Positions 23,591 to 29,803 of a stretch of DNA of 29,803 bases are shown here, in pieces. Every line of letters begins with the position of its first letter. Position 1 is the stretch's first letter. Location of the stretch: positions 1 through 29,803 of the forward strand of contig DAHWJX010000026.1 of assembly GCA_027343965.1 (NCBI GenBank). The letters are read 5' to 3'. Under the pieces are notes generated by a model. The model ran no database searches. It saw only the letters and a list, made by a program, of their open reading frames with translations, and was not told the DNA's origin. Source of the stretch: JAKACU01 sp021821185 (GTDB lineage Bacteria; Bacillota; Bacilli; Alicyclobacillales; SLC66). The position numbers were made by a program, and so were the translations under genes.

Positions 23591-23675
23591 AAAGAAAAAA
23601 ATAAATATGGCTGATTCAAAAGCGAGCGGACAGTGGGGGTTGGTATCCCGGGGGGGACCGAGATATGCTCGCTTT
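23591..23675 (-). promoter_or_regulatory. Structured leader of the LCP-tagA operon
   Basis: In minus-strand RNA, AAAGCGAGC (23675-23667) can pair perfectly with GCTCGCTTT (23627-23619), nine base pairs. The pair encloses a 39-base loop holding a smaller G/C-rich hairpin (23642-23659). After the stem comes a T-rich tract (TTTATTTTTTTCTTTTTC, about 23604-23587), then about 60 bases to the start. It could be a transcription attenuator or a regulatory RNA. I could not match it to a riboswitch family that I know. Confidence 0.42.
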
Positions 23676-23705
23676 CGAAACCAACCATATATGATGATAG
23701 AATTT

Positions 23706-23747
23706 ATTCTACTAATTTCGACACGTTTTGACAAGCGTTTGTCGAAA
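23706..23747 (-). promoter_or_regulatory. Promoter of the LCP-tagA operon with overlapping inverted repeat
   Basis: On the minus strand TTGTCA (23734-23729) and TAGAAT (23711-23706) are exactly 17 bases apart, each matching five of six consensus positions. An inverted repeat, TTTCGACA (23716-23723) and TGTCGAAA (23740-23747), 16 bases apart, brackets the -35 box. A smaller one (GACAA at 23730-23734, TTGTC at 23739-23743) lies inside it. This looks like an operator for a dimeric regulator, which is not identified. Confidence 0.6.
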
Positions 23748-23797
23748 AATAGAATTAAATAGTCTAAATCTACTATCCCGTACAACATGTTTGATTC

Positions 23798-24766
23798 TTA
23801 TTGTAGCGCCGCATTCATAAAGTCTGTCACGAGAATGGGATCTGTTTTAGAACCGTCTGGATTTACTGAAGGTGCTGCATACGTACTACCCATATTGGTG
23901 ATTGTTCCATTAGCGGATTTTACTTGGTACTGTACTTCAAGCGTCTGGACGCCTGTGACAGAGATTGATACAGGTACAGGTTGCTGCCCTGTTTGAACAT
24001 AGCCCGTACTGCCAAGTACATTGCCATCGCCCACAAACGTAAGTTGGACAGAGCCATCGAAGTTTTTCGACAAATCATCGATCGCAAACGATCCGGAAAG
24101 CGTCGTGTATTTCCCCTGCAAATTATAATCCACACCTGGAACGACCGCATTTTGCCCCGGCGTCACAGCCCATTCAATGGTGAATTGACCGGGGTACATC
24201 GTGCCTAGTACGGTGGCTGGCCAATAGCCTGACAGTTGACCCGCTGGATACAGCTGCGAATTACTGAAATCACCGATAAGTTTTGTCGGCGTCAAACTCA
24301 TCAGTGCTGTACTACTAGGGGCAAACGACGGGGGTGTTTGCCCCTCATATGAAACATTGCCCGCATTGTCGATCGTAGGCGTCAAGCCAAACGCGCTAAC
24401 ATACGCTGGATTGGTCGCTGGCACATCATAAAATGTACTACCATCGGTGATCCCTGACGGCAACTTTTGGCCATTATCGTAGACGGTAACAGGTTGAACG
24501 GTACTGTTGACAAAAACACTCGCCGGACGATTCACCCACTTGGCAGATGCTTGTAAAGCATGGGCAACCGCGCTAATGGGTACATAGACATTATGATTAT
24601 AGATAAACGGTTCAGCGCTCGTTTTTATCATGTTGTTGTTGACAATAAGTTTGATGTTGGCAAACGAGGCACGAATGTCGTGCAGCCCTGTGCTGGCGTA
24701 CCCTGATGTGGCGAAAATCACCGCACTTGTCAGCACGCCAAGCATGACCATCATTTTGTGTTTCAT
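23798..24766 (-). CDS. Secreted stalk-domain protein with NPCBM-like C-terminus (second of a tandem pair)
   Basis: This 322-residue exported protein has a signal peptide (residues about 1-25, cleavage probably after SGYA). A copper-amine-oxidase N-terminal (stalk) type segment follows (about 35-90: IKLIVNNNMIKTSAEPFIYNH, then VYVPISAVAHAL). Such stalk segments are common in surface proteins of Bacilli and do not themselves imply copper or amine oxidase activity. The C-terminal part (about 170-300) resembles an NPCBM carbohydrate-binding domain: MYPGQFTIEWAVTPGQN, YNLQGKYTTLSGSFAIDDLS, VQLTFVGDG and ISVTGVQTLEVQYQV. It is a paralogue of the gene directly upstream; the stalk segments look about half identical by eye. 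AAGGAGCG precedes ATG 24766 and the gap to the neighbour is 23 bases. A cell-envelope or carbohydrate-binding role is inferred. Confidence 0.75.
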   Translation of the reverse strand: MKHKMMVMLGVLTSAVIFATSGYASTGLHDIRASFANIKLIVNNNMIKTSAEPFIYNHNVYVPISAVAHALQASAKWVNRPASVFVNSTVQPVTVYDNGQKLPSGITDGSTFYDVPATNPAYVSAFGLTPTIDNAGNVSYEGQTPPSFAPSSTALMSLTPTKLIGDFSNSQLYPAGQLSGYWPATVLGTMYPGQFTIEWAVTPGQNAVVPGVDYNLQGKYTTLSGSFAIDDLSKNFDGSVQLTFVGDGNVLGSTGYVQTGQQPVPVSISVTGVQTLEVQYQVKSANGTITNMGSTYAAPSVNPDGSKTDPILVTDFMNAALQ

Positions 24767-24789
24767 ACAAAACGCTCCTTTGGCGTGAT

Positions 24790-25743
24790 TTAGTGGACGC
24801 GCACGTCAGCAAAGTCGATGTCGACACGCAGGGAACTTGGCAATGCTTGTCCCATCGTATACACTTTTTTCGTGCTGTTTTGCATTACGGAAAACTCAAT
24901 GGTCAAAAGCTTCACATGAGAGACATCGACGCTGACAGGTGCTGCGGGCGCGCCCTGTGCTTGCCATGGTGATTGATACAACTGCTTGCCGTCGCCTAAA
25001 ATGGTCAGTTGTGCCTCTTCCTTGGCATCCGAAGCATCATCCAGGCCAAACGAGCCTGTAAGCAAGCTATAGTTTCCTTTCAAATTGTACATGACGCCAG
25101 GCACTTGAGAATTGGAACCTGAATTAGCCCATACAATGGAGTTCGCATTGGAATATAAAATACCGTCGATTTTTGGCGCGCCATCGGTCCAACCATAGTC
25201 AGGTCCAACCATGCCTTGCACACTTTTCGCAAAATCCCCGTAATCCCGCACATCGATGAAGGAACGAAGAGGCATACCTGCTTGTGGTACAGTGCCAAAG
25301 TACATCGTGTTTTTCGCACTGTCGATGTAGTACGGAACGTTGGCAATTGACGCAAGCGCGAAACCTGCAATGTAGGTTTTGCCACCGTAAAGTACTGTAT
25401 GCGTCCCGGAATACACAGACAAGCTATAATAATTCAAGGTTCCAAGTTTGGTCGAAGCGACATTTTTGTCATTGACGAGTACTTCATGCGTCTTGCCATT
25501 CCACGCGACACTTGCTCCAAGACCGTGTGCGATCGTACTGATCGGTACGTAAACATTGCTGTTATAAATGAAAGGCTCTGCTGCCGTTTTAATCGTCTTG
25601 TTATTGACATGAATACCGATATTCGCGAAATGCGCGGGCAACGTGCGAATGCCAGCACTTGCATACGTCAGGCCTCCGAAAACTACCCCACCAAGGACGA
25701 TACCCACAGCATAACTCGATACAAAGCGAAGACTTTTTGCCAT
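24790..25743 (-). CDS. Secreted stalk-domain protein with NPCBM-like C-terminus (first of a tandem pair)
   Basis: This 317-residue exported protein has a signal peptide (about 1-30, VGIVLGGVVFGGLTYASA). A stalk-type segment follows (IGIHVNNKTIKTAAEPFIYN, then VYVPISTIAHGLGASVAW). A C-terminal NPCBM-like half has the matching pattern YNLKGNYSLLTGSFGLDD, AQLTILGDG and DVSHVKLLTIEFSV. The domain order equals that of its downstream neighbour, so the two arose by duplication. GGAGGA lies before ATG 25743. It is transcribed divergently from csp. The domain is known to bind carbohydrate in some glycosidases, but no enzyme domain is attached here. The target could be wall polymer or exopolysaccharide. 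Confidence 0.75.
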   Translation of the reverse strand: MAKSLRFVSSYAVGIVLGGVVFGGLTYASAGIRTLPAHFANIGIHVNNKTIKTAAEPFIYNSNVYVPISTIAHGLGASVAWNGKTHEVLVNDKNVASTKLGTLNYYSLSVYSGTHTVLYGGKTYIAGFALASIANVPYYIDSAKNTMYFGTVPQAGMPLRSFIDVRDYGDFAKSVQGMVGPDYGWTDGAPKIDGILYSNANSIVWANSGSNSQVPGVMYNLKGNYSLLTGSFGLDDASDAKEEAQLTILGDGKQLYQSPWQAQGAPAAPVSVDVSHVKLLTIEFSVMQNSTKKVYTMGQALPSSLRVDIDFADVRVH

Positions 25744-25866
25744 GGCGAAGTTCCTCCTTATCTATCAAACGCGGTACACAATGTCTACTATGATACCTCT
25801 TAACGTTGCAAGGAACAACGAGCAATAATCAACTATTTCCTTAACCTTTGGCATAGTACAAATCGT

Positions 25867-25895
25867 TTGACATTTATAGGTTGTAATGCTATGCT
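25867..25895 (+). promoter_or_regulatory. Sigma-A-type promoter of csp
   Basis: TTGACA (25867-25872, perfect), 17 bases, then TATGCT (25890-25895, four of six) with an upstream TGC extension at 25887-25889. It lies about 58 bases before the csp start, so the leader is short compared with the long cold-shock leaders of enteric cspA. Confidence 0.72.
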
Positions 25896-25953
25896 ACAAA
25901 CGCAGGTTAATACAATGTGAGTACGCTTTGTACTTCCGTAGGGGGCTTTTTCA

Positions 25954-26151
25954 TTGCAAGGAACGGTTAAATGGTTTAATGGTGAGAAGGGCTACGGATT
26001 TATCCGAGTCGAAGGCGGCAACGACGTATTCGTACATTATACCGCGATTAACGGAGACGGCTATCGCACCCTTGAAGAAGGACAACAAGTTGAATTTGAC
26101 ATCGTAGAAGGACAACGTGGACCGCAAGCTGCTAATGTTGTAAAATTGTAA
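25954..26151 (+). CDS. csp: Cold-shock domain protein
   Basis: This 65-residue protein is a single cold-shock domain, an OB fold that binds single-stranded RNA and DNA and acts as an RNA chaperone. Both nucleic-acid-binding motifs are present: KGYGFI (RNP1) and DVFVHY (RNP2). The start WFNGEKGYGF and end GPQAANVVKL are typical. One small deviation is VHYTAI where most have VHFSAI. The start is TTG 25954, fixed by family alignment (MQGTVKWFN) and the G-rich site at 25940-25945 (GGGGGC). It has its own promoter (25867-25895) and a strong terminator (26174-26201), so it is monocistronic. Confidence 0.96.
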   Translation: MQGTVKWFNGEKGYGFIRVEGGNDVFVHYTAINGDGYRTLEEGQQVEFDIVEGQRGPQAANVVKL

Positions 26152-26173
26152 GCGATATCTTGGCCTTATGTCG

Positions 26174-26201
26174 AAGCATCTCCACTGGAGATGCTTTTTA
26201 T
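26174..26201 (+). terminator. Rho-independent terminator of csp
   Basis: A perfect ten-base-pair stem, AAGCATCTCC (26174-26183) with GGAGATGCTT (26187-26196), has a three-base loop. It is followed by a run of T (TTTATTTTT). It starts 22 bases after the csp stop. Confidence 0.92.
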
Positions 26202-26259
26202 TTTTCCATAAATGTACCTTGATGACCAAGAAGATACAAAGACTGTACTAAGAATCCGG

Positions 26260-26268
26260 TGCTATAAT
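26260..26268 (+). promoter_or_regulatory. Extended -10 promoter of the transglutaminase-like gene
   Basis: TGC-TATAAT (26260-26268) is a perfect extended -10 element about 37 bases before ATG 26305. No good -35 hexamer is seen at the right distance, as is common for extended -10 promoters. Confidence 0.55.
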
Positions 26269-26304
26269 GACCGCACATATTCGTTTTTGGGGAAGGCGAC
26301 CTGT

Positions 26305-27507
26305 ATGCTCCATACTATGCGCAAGGTATCATCTATTCTTTCTCTCACGCTCATTGTGCTGTCGTCCTTGGGGATGCAACAGTTCACGCCGACTGCATTC
26401 GCACAAACGACAATGCGTAAAACCATGGCGTCTGCGAATCACAGTAAAACGTCAGAACCATCTCACGTTACAAAAACGAGTAACGTCGTCATACAGCCTT
26501 ACGTGATGCCTTCCGTCTCAGCAAGTGGTATGAACGTGTTGACATCTATACCATCGCTTTTGTCGATTGCAAAAAATACATCCTTACACCACGCAACCAT
26601 CTTGCCACCTGATCATTCACCTGTCCTTTTAACCGGTGTCATTTATGATCTGAAAAGTCCAAATGTCCTTGTGTACGGGCACGTGATAAAAAAAGCGGGT
26701 AAACCTGTCGTGACGCGGGCATGGGTACAGATCGATGATTTAGGCAAACGTACGCTTGACCCCGTCACTTGGCAGTACCCTGTACCCGTTCAAAAAACCG
26801 GGGCATTTGCGGCCGTGTTGCACATCCCATTTTCGGCAGATACGTATGAAATTCAAGCGGCGCCGCCATTAAACACAGCGCAGACAAGCTTAACCTATAC
26901 GTTTGCGGCGAACGTCCAGAGTTCGACAAAACCTTTTGTCTTGAAATTTCACGGTCAAGACTCTGACCAGGCTTTAGGGCTATTGACTTCAGTATGGGCG
27001 GATGCGACTGACCCTGCCATTATCTCCTTGGCGCATAAGATCACGCAAGGAGATACGACAGCATTGCAAAAAGCGCGGACGGTGTACGACTGGGAAGCTC
27101 TACACATCGGATACAATGGAGCATTGCTGCGCAACAACGGTTACGGCTGGAGCACCAGTGAAGAAACGTTGGCTACAAAACGTGGAATATGTGTCGATTA
27201 TGCCAATGTCAGTGATGCATTTTTACGCGCCCTCGGTATCCCGACACAGATGGTCGTAGGCTATGCGCAAGACACATCATCGAGCGTCGCTGATAATGGC
27301 AATACTGGACACGCCTGGAACCGGGCATGGATCGGTGGCACATGGGTGTACTTTGATCCTACATGGTCGCGAGAATATCTGACGACCGTGTCGCCAAACG
27401 CCGAACCCGAACCAACTGATCTGTATTTGTTGCAACCGCAATGGTTTAATCCACCAGCTAAATTGTTGGATGCCACACACTCCCTGTCAGGAATTCAATA
27501 CCAATAA
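26305..27507 (+). CDS. Secreted transglutaminase-like protein
   Basis: This 400-residue exported protein has a transglutaminase-like cysteine-protease fold at its C-terminus. The signal peptide covers about residues 1-33 (KVSSILSLTLIVLSSLG ... AFA). After a low-complexity and a beta-rich region comes the TGc core: RGICVDYANVSDAFLRALGI with the likely nucleophile Cys296, GHAWNRAWI with His336, and WVYFDPTW with Asp351. All three catalytic residues are present. Bacterial members include proteases, amidases and cross-linking enzymes, so the substrate is unknown; a wall or surface protein is likely. I chose ATG 26305 (AAGG eight bases upstream). The frame is open to 26212 but that passes through the promoter. 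The gene seems monocistronic. Confidence 0.87.
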   Translation: MLHTMRKVSSILSLTLIVLSSLGMQQFTPTAFAQTTMRKTMASANHSKTSEPSHVTKTSNVVIQPYVMPSVSASGMNVLTSIPSLLSIAKNTSLHHATILPPDHSPVLLTGVIYDLKSPNVLVYGHVIKKAGKPVVTRAWVQIDDLGKRTLDPVTWQYPVPVQKTGAFAAVLHIPFSADTYEIQAAPPLNTAQTSLTYTFAANVQSSTKPFVLKFHGQDSDQALGLLTSVWADATDPAIISLAHKITQGDTTALQKARTVYDWEALHIGYNGALLRNNGYGWSTSEETLATKRGICVDYANVSDAFLRALGIPTQMVVGYAQDTSSSVADNGNTGHAWNRAWIGGTWVYFDPTWSREYLTTVSPNAEPEPTDLYLLQPQWFNPPAKLLDATHSLSGIQYQ

Positions 27508-27524
27508 TTTACAGCATAGTTATG

Positions 27525-27600
27525 ATACACGGTGAGACACTGTGTATAGTCAGATGCTTTTAGACAATGGCTTCGCGTCAGCATACTGCGCGAGGCCCTT
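27525..27600 (+). terminator. Two stem-loops after the transglutaminase-like gene, probable terminator region
   Basis: The first stem is ATACACGGTG (27525-27534) with CACTGTGTAT (27538-27547), one G-U pair and a three-base loop. The second is GGCTTCGCG (27569-27577) with CGCGAGGCC (27589-27597), one G-U pair and an 11-base loop, followed by CTTCCTTTCGTTT. Neither has a clean T-run, but together they separate the gene from the nitroreductase promoter. Confidence 0.48.
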
Positions 27601-27608
27601 CCTTTCGT

Positions 27609-27639
27609 TTGACTAATATAAAAAAATTAGTATAATACT
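27609..27639 (+). promoter_or_regulatory. Nitroreductase promoter with overlapping palindromes
   Basis: TTGACT (27609-27614) and TATAAT (27631-27636) are 16 bases apart. ACTAAT (27612-27617) and ATTAGT (27626-27631) form an inverted repeat between the boxes. AGTATAATACT (27629-27639) is a palindrome covering the -10. This is the layout of a repressed promoter, for example by a MarR- or HxlR-type regulator, but no such gene lies in the window. Confidence 0.62.
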
Positions 27640-27674
27640 TAATGTAACTAAATTTATCTTGGAGGCGATGGCCT

Positions 27675-28286
27675 ATGGCTACAGCTATTTCTGATTTTCT
27701 TACCGCAGTAAAAACACGTCGGTCCGTATACGGGATCAGCAAACTATCCCCAATCTCCGACGAACGTATCGAAGAGATTATCCGGGAAGCCGTCAAGTTC
27801 ACCCCGTCTGCGTTCAACTCGCAATCGACGCGGATTGTCCTTCTTGTTGGCAACGAGCACGAGAAACTTTGGAATCATGCGACCGATATCTTAAAAACCA
27901 TCGTACCTGCGGATCAATTTGCGTCGACACAACAAAAGATGGATAGTTTTAAAGCGGGGCATGGCACGATCTTGTTCTTTGAAGACGAGACCATTGTCCG
28001 TCAGTTGCAAAATGACTTTGCGCTTTATCAAGATCGCTTCCCTGTGTGGGCGCAGCATACCAACGCCATGCATCAAATGGTTATCTGGACCGCTTTAGCC
28101 GAGGAAGGCATTGGCGCAAGTCTACAGCACTATAACCCGCTCATCGATGACGTTGTGAAACAAACGTGGAAGTTGCCTGAAACGTGGCAATTGATTGCGC
28201 AGATGCCATTTGGCACACCGATTGCGACACCTGGCGACAAAGAGTTCAAACCCATCGAGGACCGCTTCAAAGTATTTAAAGGGTGA
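27675..28286 (+). CDS. Nitroreductase family flavoprotein, Frm2/Hbn1 type
   Basis: This 203-residue cytosolic oxidoreductase probably uses FMN and NAD(P)H. The N-terminus has the family motif KTRRSVYGIS and the segment VKFTPSAFNSQSTRIVLL. The middle HGTILFFED and NAMHQMVIWTALAEEGIGASLQHY match the Frm2/Hbn1 branch of nitroreductases, whose yeast members respond to oxidative or nitrosative stress. C-terminal MPFGTPIATPGDKEF is also typical of this branch. The natural substrate is unknown. GGAGG at 27661-27665 serves ATG 27675. The promoter carries overlapping palindromes, so expression is probably induced by a chemical signal. The gene appears to stand alone. Confidence 0.92.
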   Translation: MATAISDFLTAVKTRRSVYGISKLSPISDERIEEIIREAVKFTPSAFNSQSTRIVLLVGNEHEKLWNHATDILKTIVPADQFASTQQKMDSFKAGHGTILFFEDETIVRQLQNDFALYQDRFPVWAQHTNAMHQMVIWTALAEEGIGASLQHYNPLIDDVVKQTWKLPETWQLIAQMPFGTPIATPGDKEFKPIEDRFKVFKG

Positions 28287-28361
28287 TATCCTCCTTGTCC
28301 AAGTAGATCAGTAACTAGGGTTTGTTACATTCCGTAAAAAGAAAGGTTTGTGAATCAAATG

Positions 28362-28398
28362 CAAAAGGATCTTGCGACAATTCCGCAAGATCCTTTTG
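28362..28398. terminator. Bidirectional terminator between convergent genes
   Basis: A perfect 15-base-pair stem, CAAAAGGATCTTGCG (28362-28376) with CGCAAGATCCTTTTG (28384-28398), has a seven-base loop. It lies between the nitroreductase (plus) and the Ig-like protein (minus). The A and T runs are part of the stem, so it can work on both strands. Confidence 0.88.
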
Positions 28399-28410
28399 TC
28401 TCAGTGCAAC

Positions 28411-29803
28411 TTAGTAGGTAAATGCTGCTTGGGTATTGGTTAATGCAGCAGCATTGACTGCATTGGGTGCCCAAGCCACGATGCTATCAGTGAAATCTTG
28501 ATCTCCATCAGCTGTAGCACTTGCTGTATACGTGACAGATACTTGACCCGATGGATTAGTAACACCACTTGTGGCAGACAATGTGCCAGGCAACTCAGTG
28601 GCTTCAGGCGTTGCTTCTGTAGTTGAACCGACGGCATGCTGTAGATTGAAATCTACTGTAACGCCTGGAACTGGATTGCCGTAGGTATCGGTCACTGTGT
28701 AGACAATGGTCGATTGCGCGGATGCCACACTACTTTGTGCCGTTGTGATTGAGCTTTTCAGCATAACGGCGGCTGAAGGCGTAACACTCACAACATTCGA
28801 CGTTGTGCTAATCACAGTGCCCCCTGCTGTGACAACCACCGGGGCTTGCGTCATCGCAACAGTCGGTGTAATCGTTGCAGTATAGGAACCATTCGCGTTG
28901 GTCGTAACTGTGCTACTTTGTCCATCAAACGTGACCACAACGGGCGTATTGGCAAGTGCATTATCCGTACTGCTATACACACTGCCCGTCACCGTCAAGG
29001 CTTGCCCCGCCGTGACAGCAGCGGCAGACAATTGTACCAAGGACTTAGCGGGGTCTACAGTTGATGTTGTCGTACCACCCGTTGTCGTGCCCGTGCTACC
29101 GCCAGCGGCTTTGGCCTGTGCCAAAAGCCACGCATCGATACGCAGTAAGTCGCTTAAAGTTACACGGCTAGTTATTTCATAACGAAGTGTTAGGCCCAGT
29201 AGCGGATGAAGCTGATTCTTCTTGATGGTACCGTTCGCGTAGTCAGTCAAGAACTTATTGACCGTACCATATAATTTGCTGTAGTTATGTTCAACACGCG
29301 TGATCTCATTTTTAACCGCAACGAGAGACTTGCCATCTTGATATGTTTCCCGGTCATCTTCTTGATTCTTTACAGTACGAACACCATGTTGCAATTGATC
29401 GGTTAATTCTTGCAACTGTTTCGTTAGCGTACCTAAGGTATCCTGATTGGTTGCAGCTTGCATCTGAGCAACAAGGCTTGTAATTTGTTGCTCGAGAGCC
29501 AGCTCTGCAGCTGTGATCGTCGACGTTGCCGTTGTCGATGTAGAGACTTTCGCAGCAAGTGCATTGGTTGTTACAGTCAAATCCGTCGCAACTTTAGCTT
29601 CTTCGCTAACAATCTGTGGATTGTATTTCGCGACGGCTGTACTCAATTGCTTTTCAAAGTCACTCGCAGCTTTTATGGACAAGATCCCGAGAATCGACAT
29701 GATGGATCCTTTATCATGTCCTTTGATATGGCCCTTACCGTGCTCACCCGAGTCACCAAAGTTACCTCGACCGTGATCTTTTGGCATGGCCTGATGAAAT
29801 GGC
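28411..29803 (-). CDS. Secreted Ig-like (Big_1) domain protein, 5' end missing
   Basis: This is a large exported protein whose gene runs off the right edge; the frame stays open through 29803. ATG 29787 is in frame but has no ribosome site, and the residues before it (PFHQA) would suit the region just after a signal-peptide cleavage site. I therefore take it as partial. Domains in order: a short His/Gly/Lys/Asp-rich stretch (GRGNFGDSGEHGKGHIKGH); a helical region of about 200 residues with coiled-coil character (LEQQITSLVAQMQ, LTKQLQELTDQL); a Gly/Thr-rich linker; a first beta domain (LSAAAVTAGQALTVTGSVY ... NANGSYTATI); and a Big_1-type Ig-like domain (YTVTDTYGNPVPGVTVDF ... PSGQVSVTYTA). 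It is probably a surface or extracellular protein; its function is unknown. Confidence 0.75.
   Translation of the reverse strand, partial: PFHQAMPKDHGRGNFGDSGEHGKGHIKGHDKGSIMSILGILSIKAASDFEKQLSTAVAKYNPQIVSEEAKVATDLTVTTNALAAKVSTSTTATSTITAAELALEQQITSLVAQMQAATNQDTLGTLTKQLQELTDQLQHGVRTVKNQEDDRETYQDGKSLVAVKNEITRVEHNYSKLYGTVNKFLTDYANGTIKKNQLHPLLGLTLRYEITSRVTLSDLLRIDAWLLAQAKAAGGSTGTTTGGTTTSTVDPAKSLVQLSAAAVTAGQALTVTGSVYSSTDNALANTPVVVTFDGQSSTVTTNANGSYTATITPTVAMTQAPVVVTAGGTVISTTSNVVSVTPSAAVMLKSSITTAQSSVASAQSTIVYTVTDTYGNPVPGVTVDFNLQHAVGSTTEATPEATELPGTLSATSGVTNPSGQVSVTYTASATADGDQDFTDSIVAWAPNAVNAAALTNTQAAFTY

Noticed and set aside
25399..25803. A 134-codon plus-strand open frame over the start of the first stalk-protein gene
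   Set aside because: The minus-strand gene has a signal peptide, ribosome site and recognised domain; the plus-strand product shows none.

Overview
The window looks like chromosomal DNA of an endospore-forming, flagellated, Gram-positive Bacilli member with moderate GC. The spore-former call rests on an alpha/beta-type small acid-soluble spore protein (21432-21650). The Gram-positive call rests on the LCP and TagA/WecG wall-polymer genes, the PhoP/PhoR-PhoU set and the YvyF/ComFC flagellar-competence neighbourhood. The exported flagellar proteins contain extraordinarily few charged residues, especially Arg and Lys. That fits an acidophile, and an Alicyclobacillaceae-like organism is my best guess, but no 16S or other marker here proves it.

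Layout. (1) 2-9089, plus strand: late flagellar genes flgM (3' end only), flgN, flgK, flgL, hag, fliD, a fliT-like gene, a TPR-containing family 2 glycosyltransferase and fliS, closed by a strong terminator at 9107-9136. They encode an anti-sigma factor, hook-filament junction proteins, flagellin, cap, export chaperones and a probable filament glycosyltransferase. (2) 9152-16199, minus strand: yvyF, comFC, degV, a PhoR/PnpS-type kinase, phoP, recD2 and phoU. Transcription runs phoU to yvyF with short gaps, so phosphate signalling is linked to a DNA helicase and to the competence/flagellar pair yvyF-comFC. (3) 16350-19951, minus strand: a small membrane protein, a membrane GAF-GGDEF diguanylate cyclase and a diverged FolC/Mur-ligase-like protein with overlapping ends. 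(4) 20085-21650, minus strand: metK with its own promoter and terminator, and a SASP gene. (5) 21772-23529, minus strand: an LCP glycopolymer ligase and a TagA/WecG glycosyltransferase, preceded by a roughly 170-nt leader and a promoter that overlaps an inverted repeat. (6) 23798-25743, minus strand: two tandem secreted paralogues with a stalk-type N-terminus and an NPCBM-like C-terminus. (7) 25867-28286, plus strand: a cold-shock protein, a secreted transglutaminase-like protein and an Frm2/Hbn1-type nitroreductase, each with recognisable promoter elements. (8) 28411 to the right edge, minus strand: a large secreted Ig-like (Big_1) protein whose 5' end lies outside the window.

No stretch longer than about 300 bases lacks a gene. 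The largest gaps are 23530-23797 (leader and promoter of the LCP operon), 25744-25953 (divergent promoter region of the stalk pair and csp) and 27508-27674 (two hairpins, then the nitroreductase promoter). In 16200-16349 (upstream of phoU) and 21651-21771 (upstream of the SASP gene) I found no promoter I would defend. I saw no rRNA, tRNA, CRISPR array, insertion sequence, phage or attachment site.

No single block stands out as an obviously new defence or biosynthetic system. The items most worth following up are the charge-depleted filament proteins with their linked glycosyltransferase, the diverged FolC paralogue joined to a diguanylate cyclase, recD2 inside the pho operon, and the structured and operator-bearing leaders.
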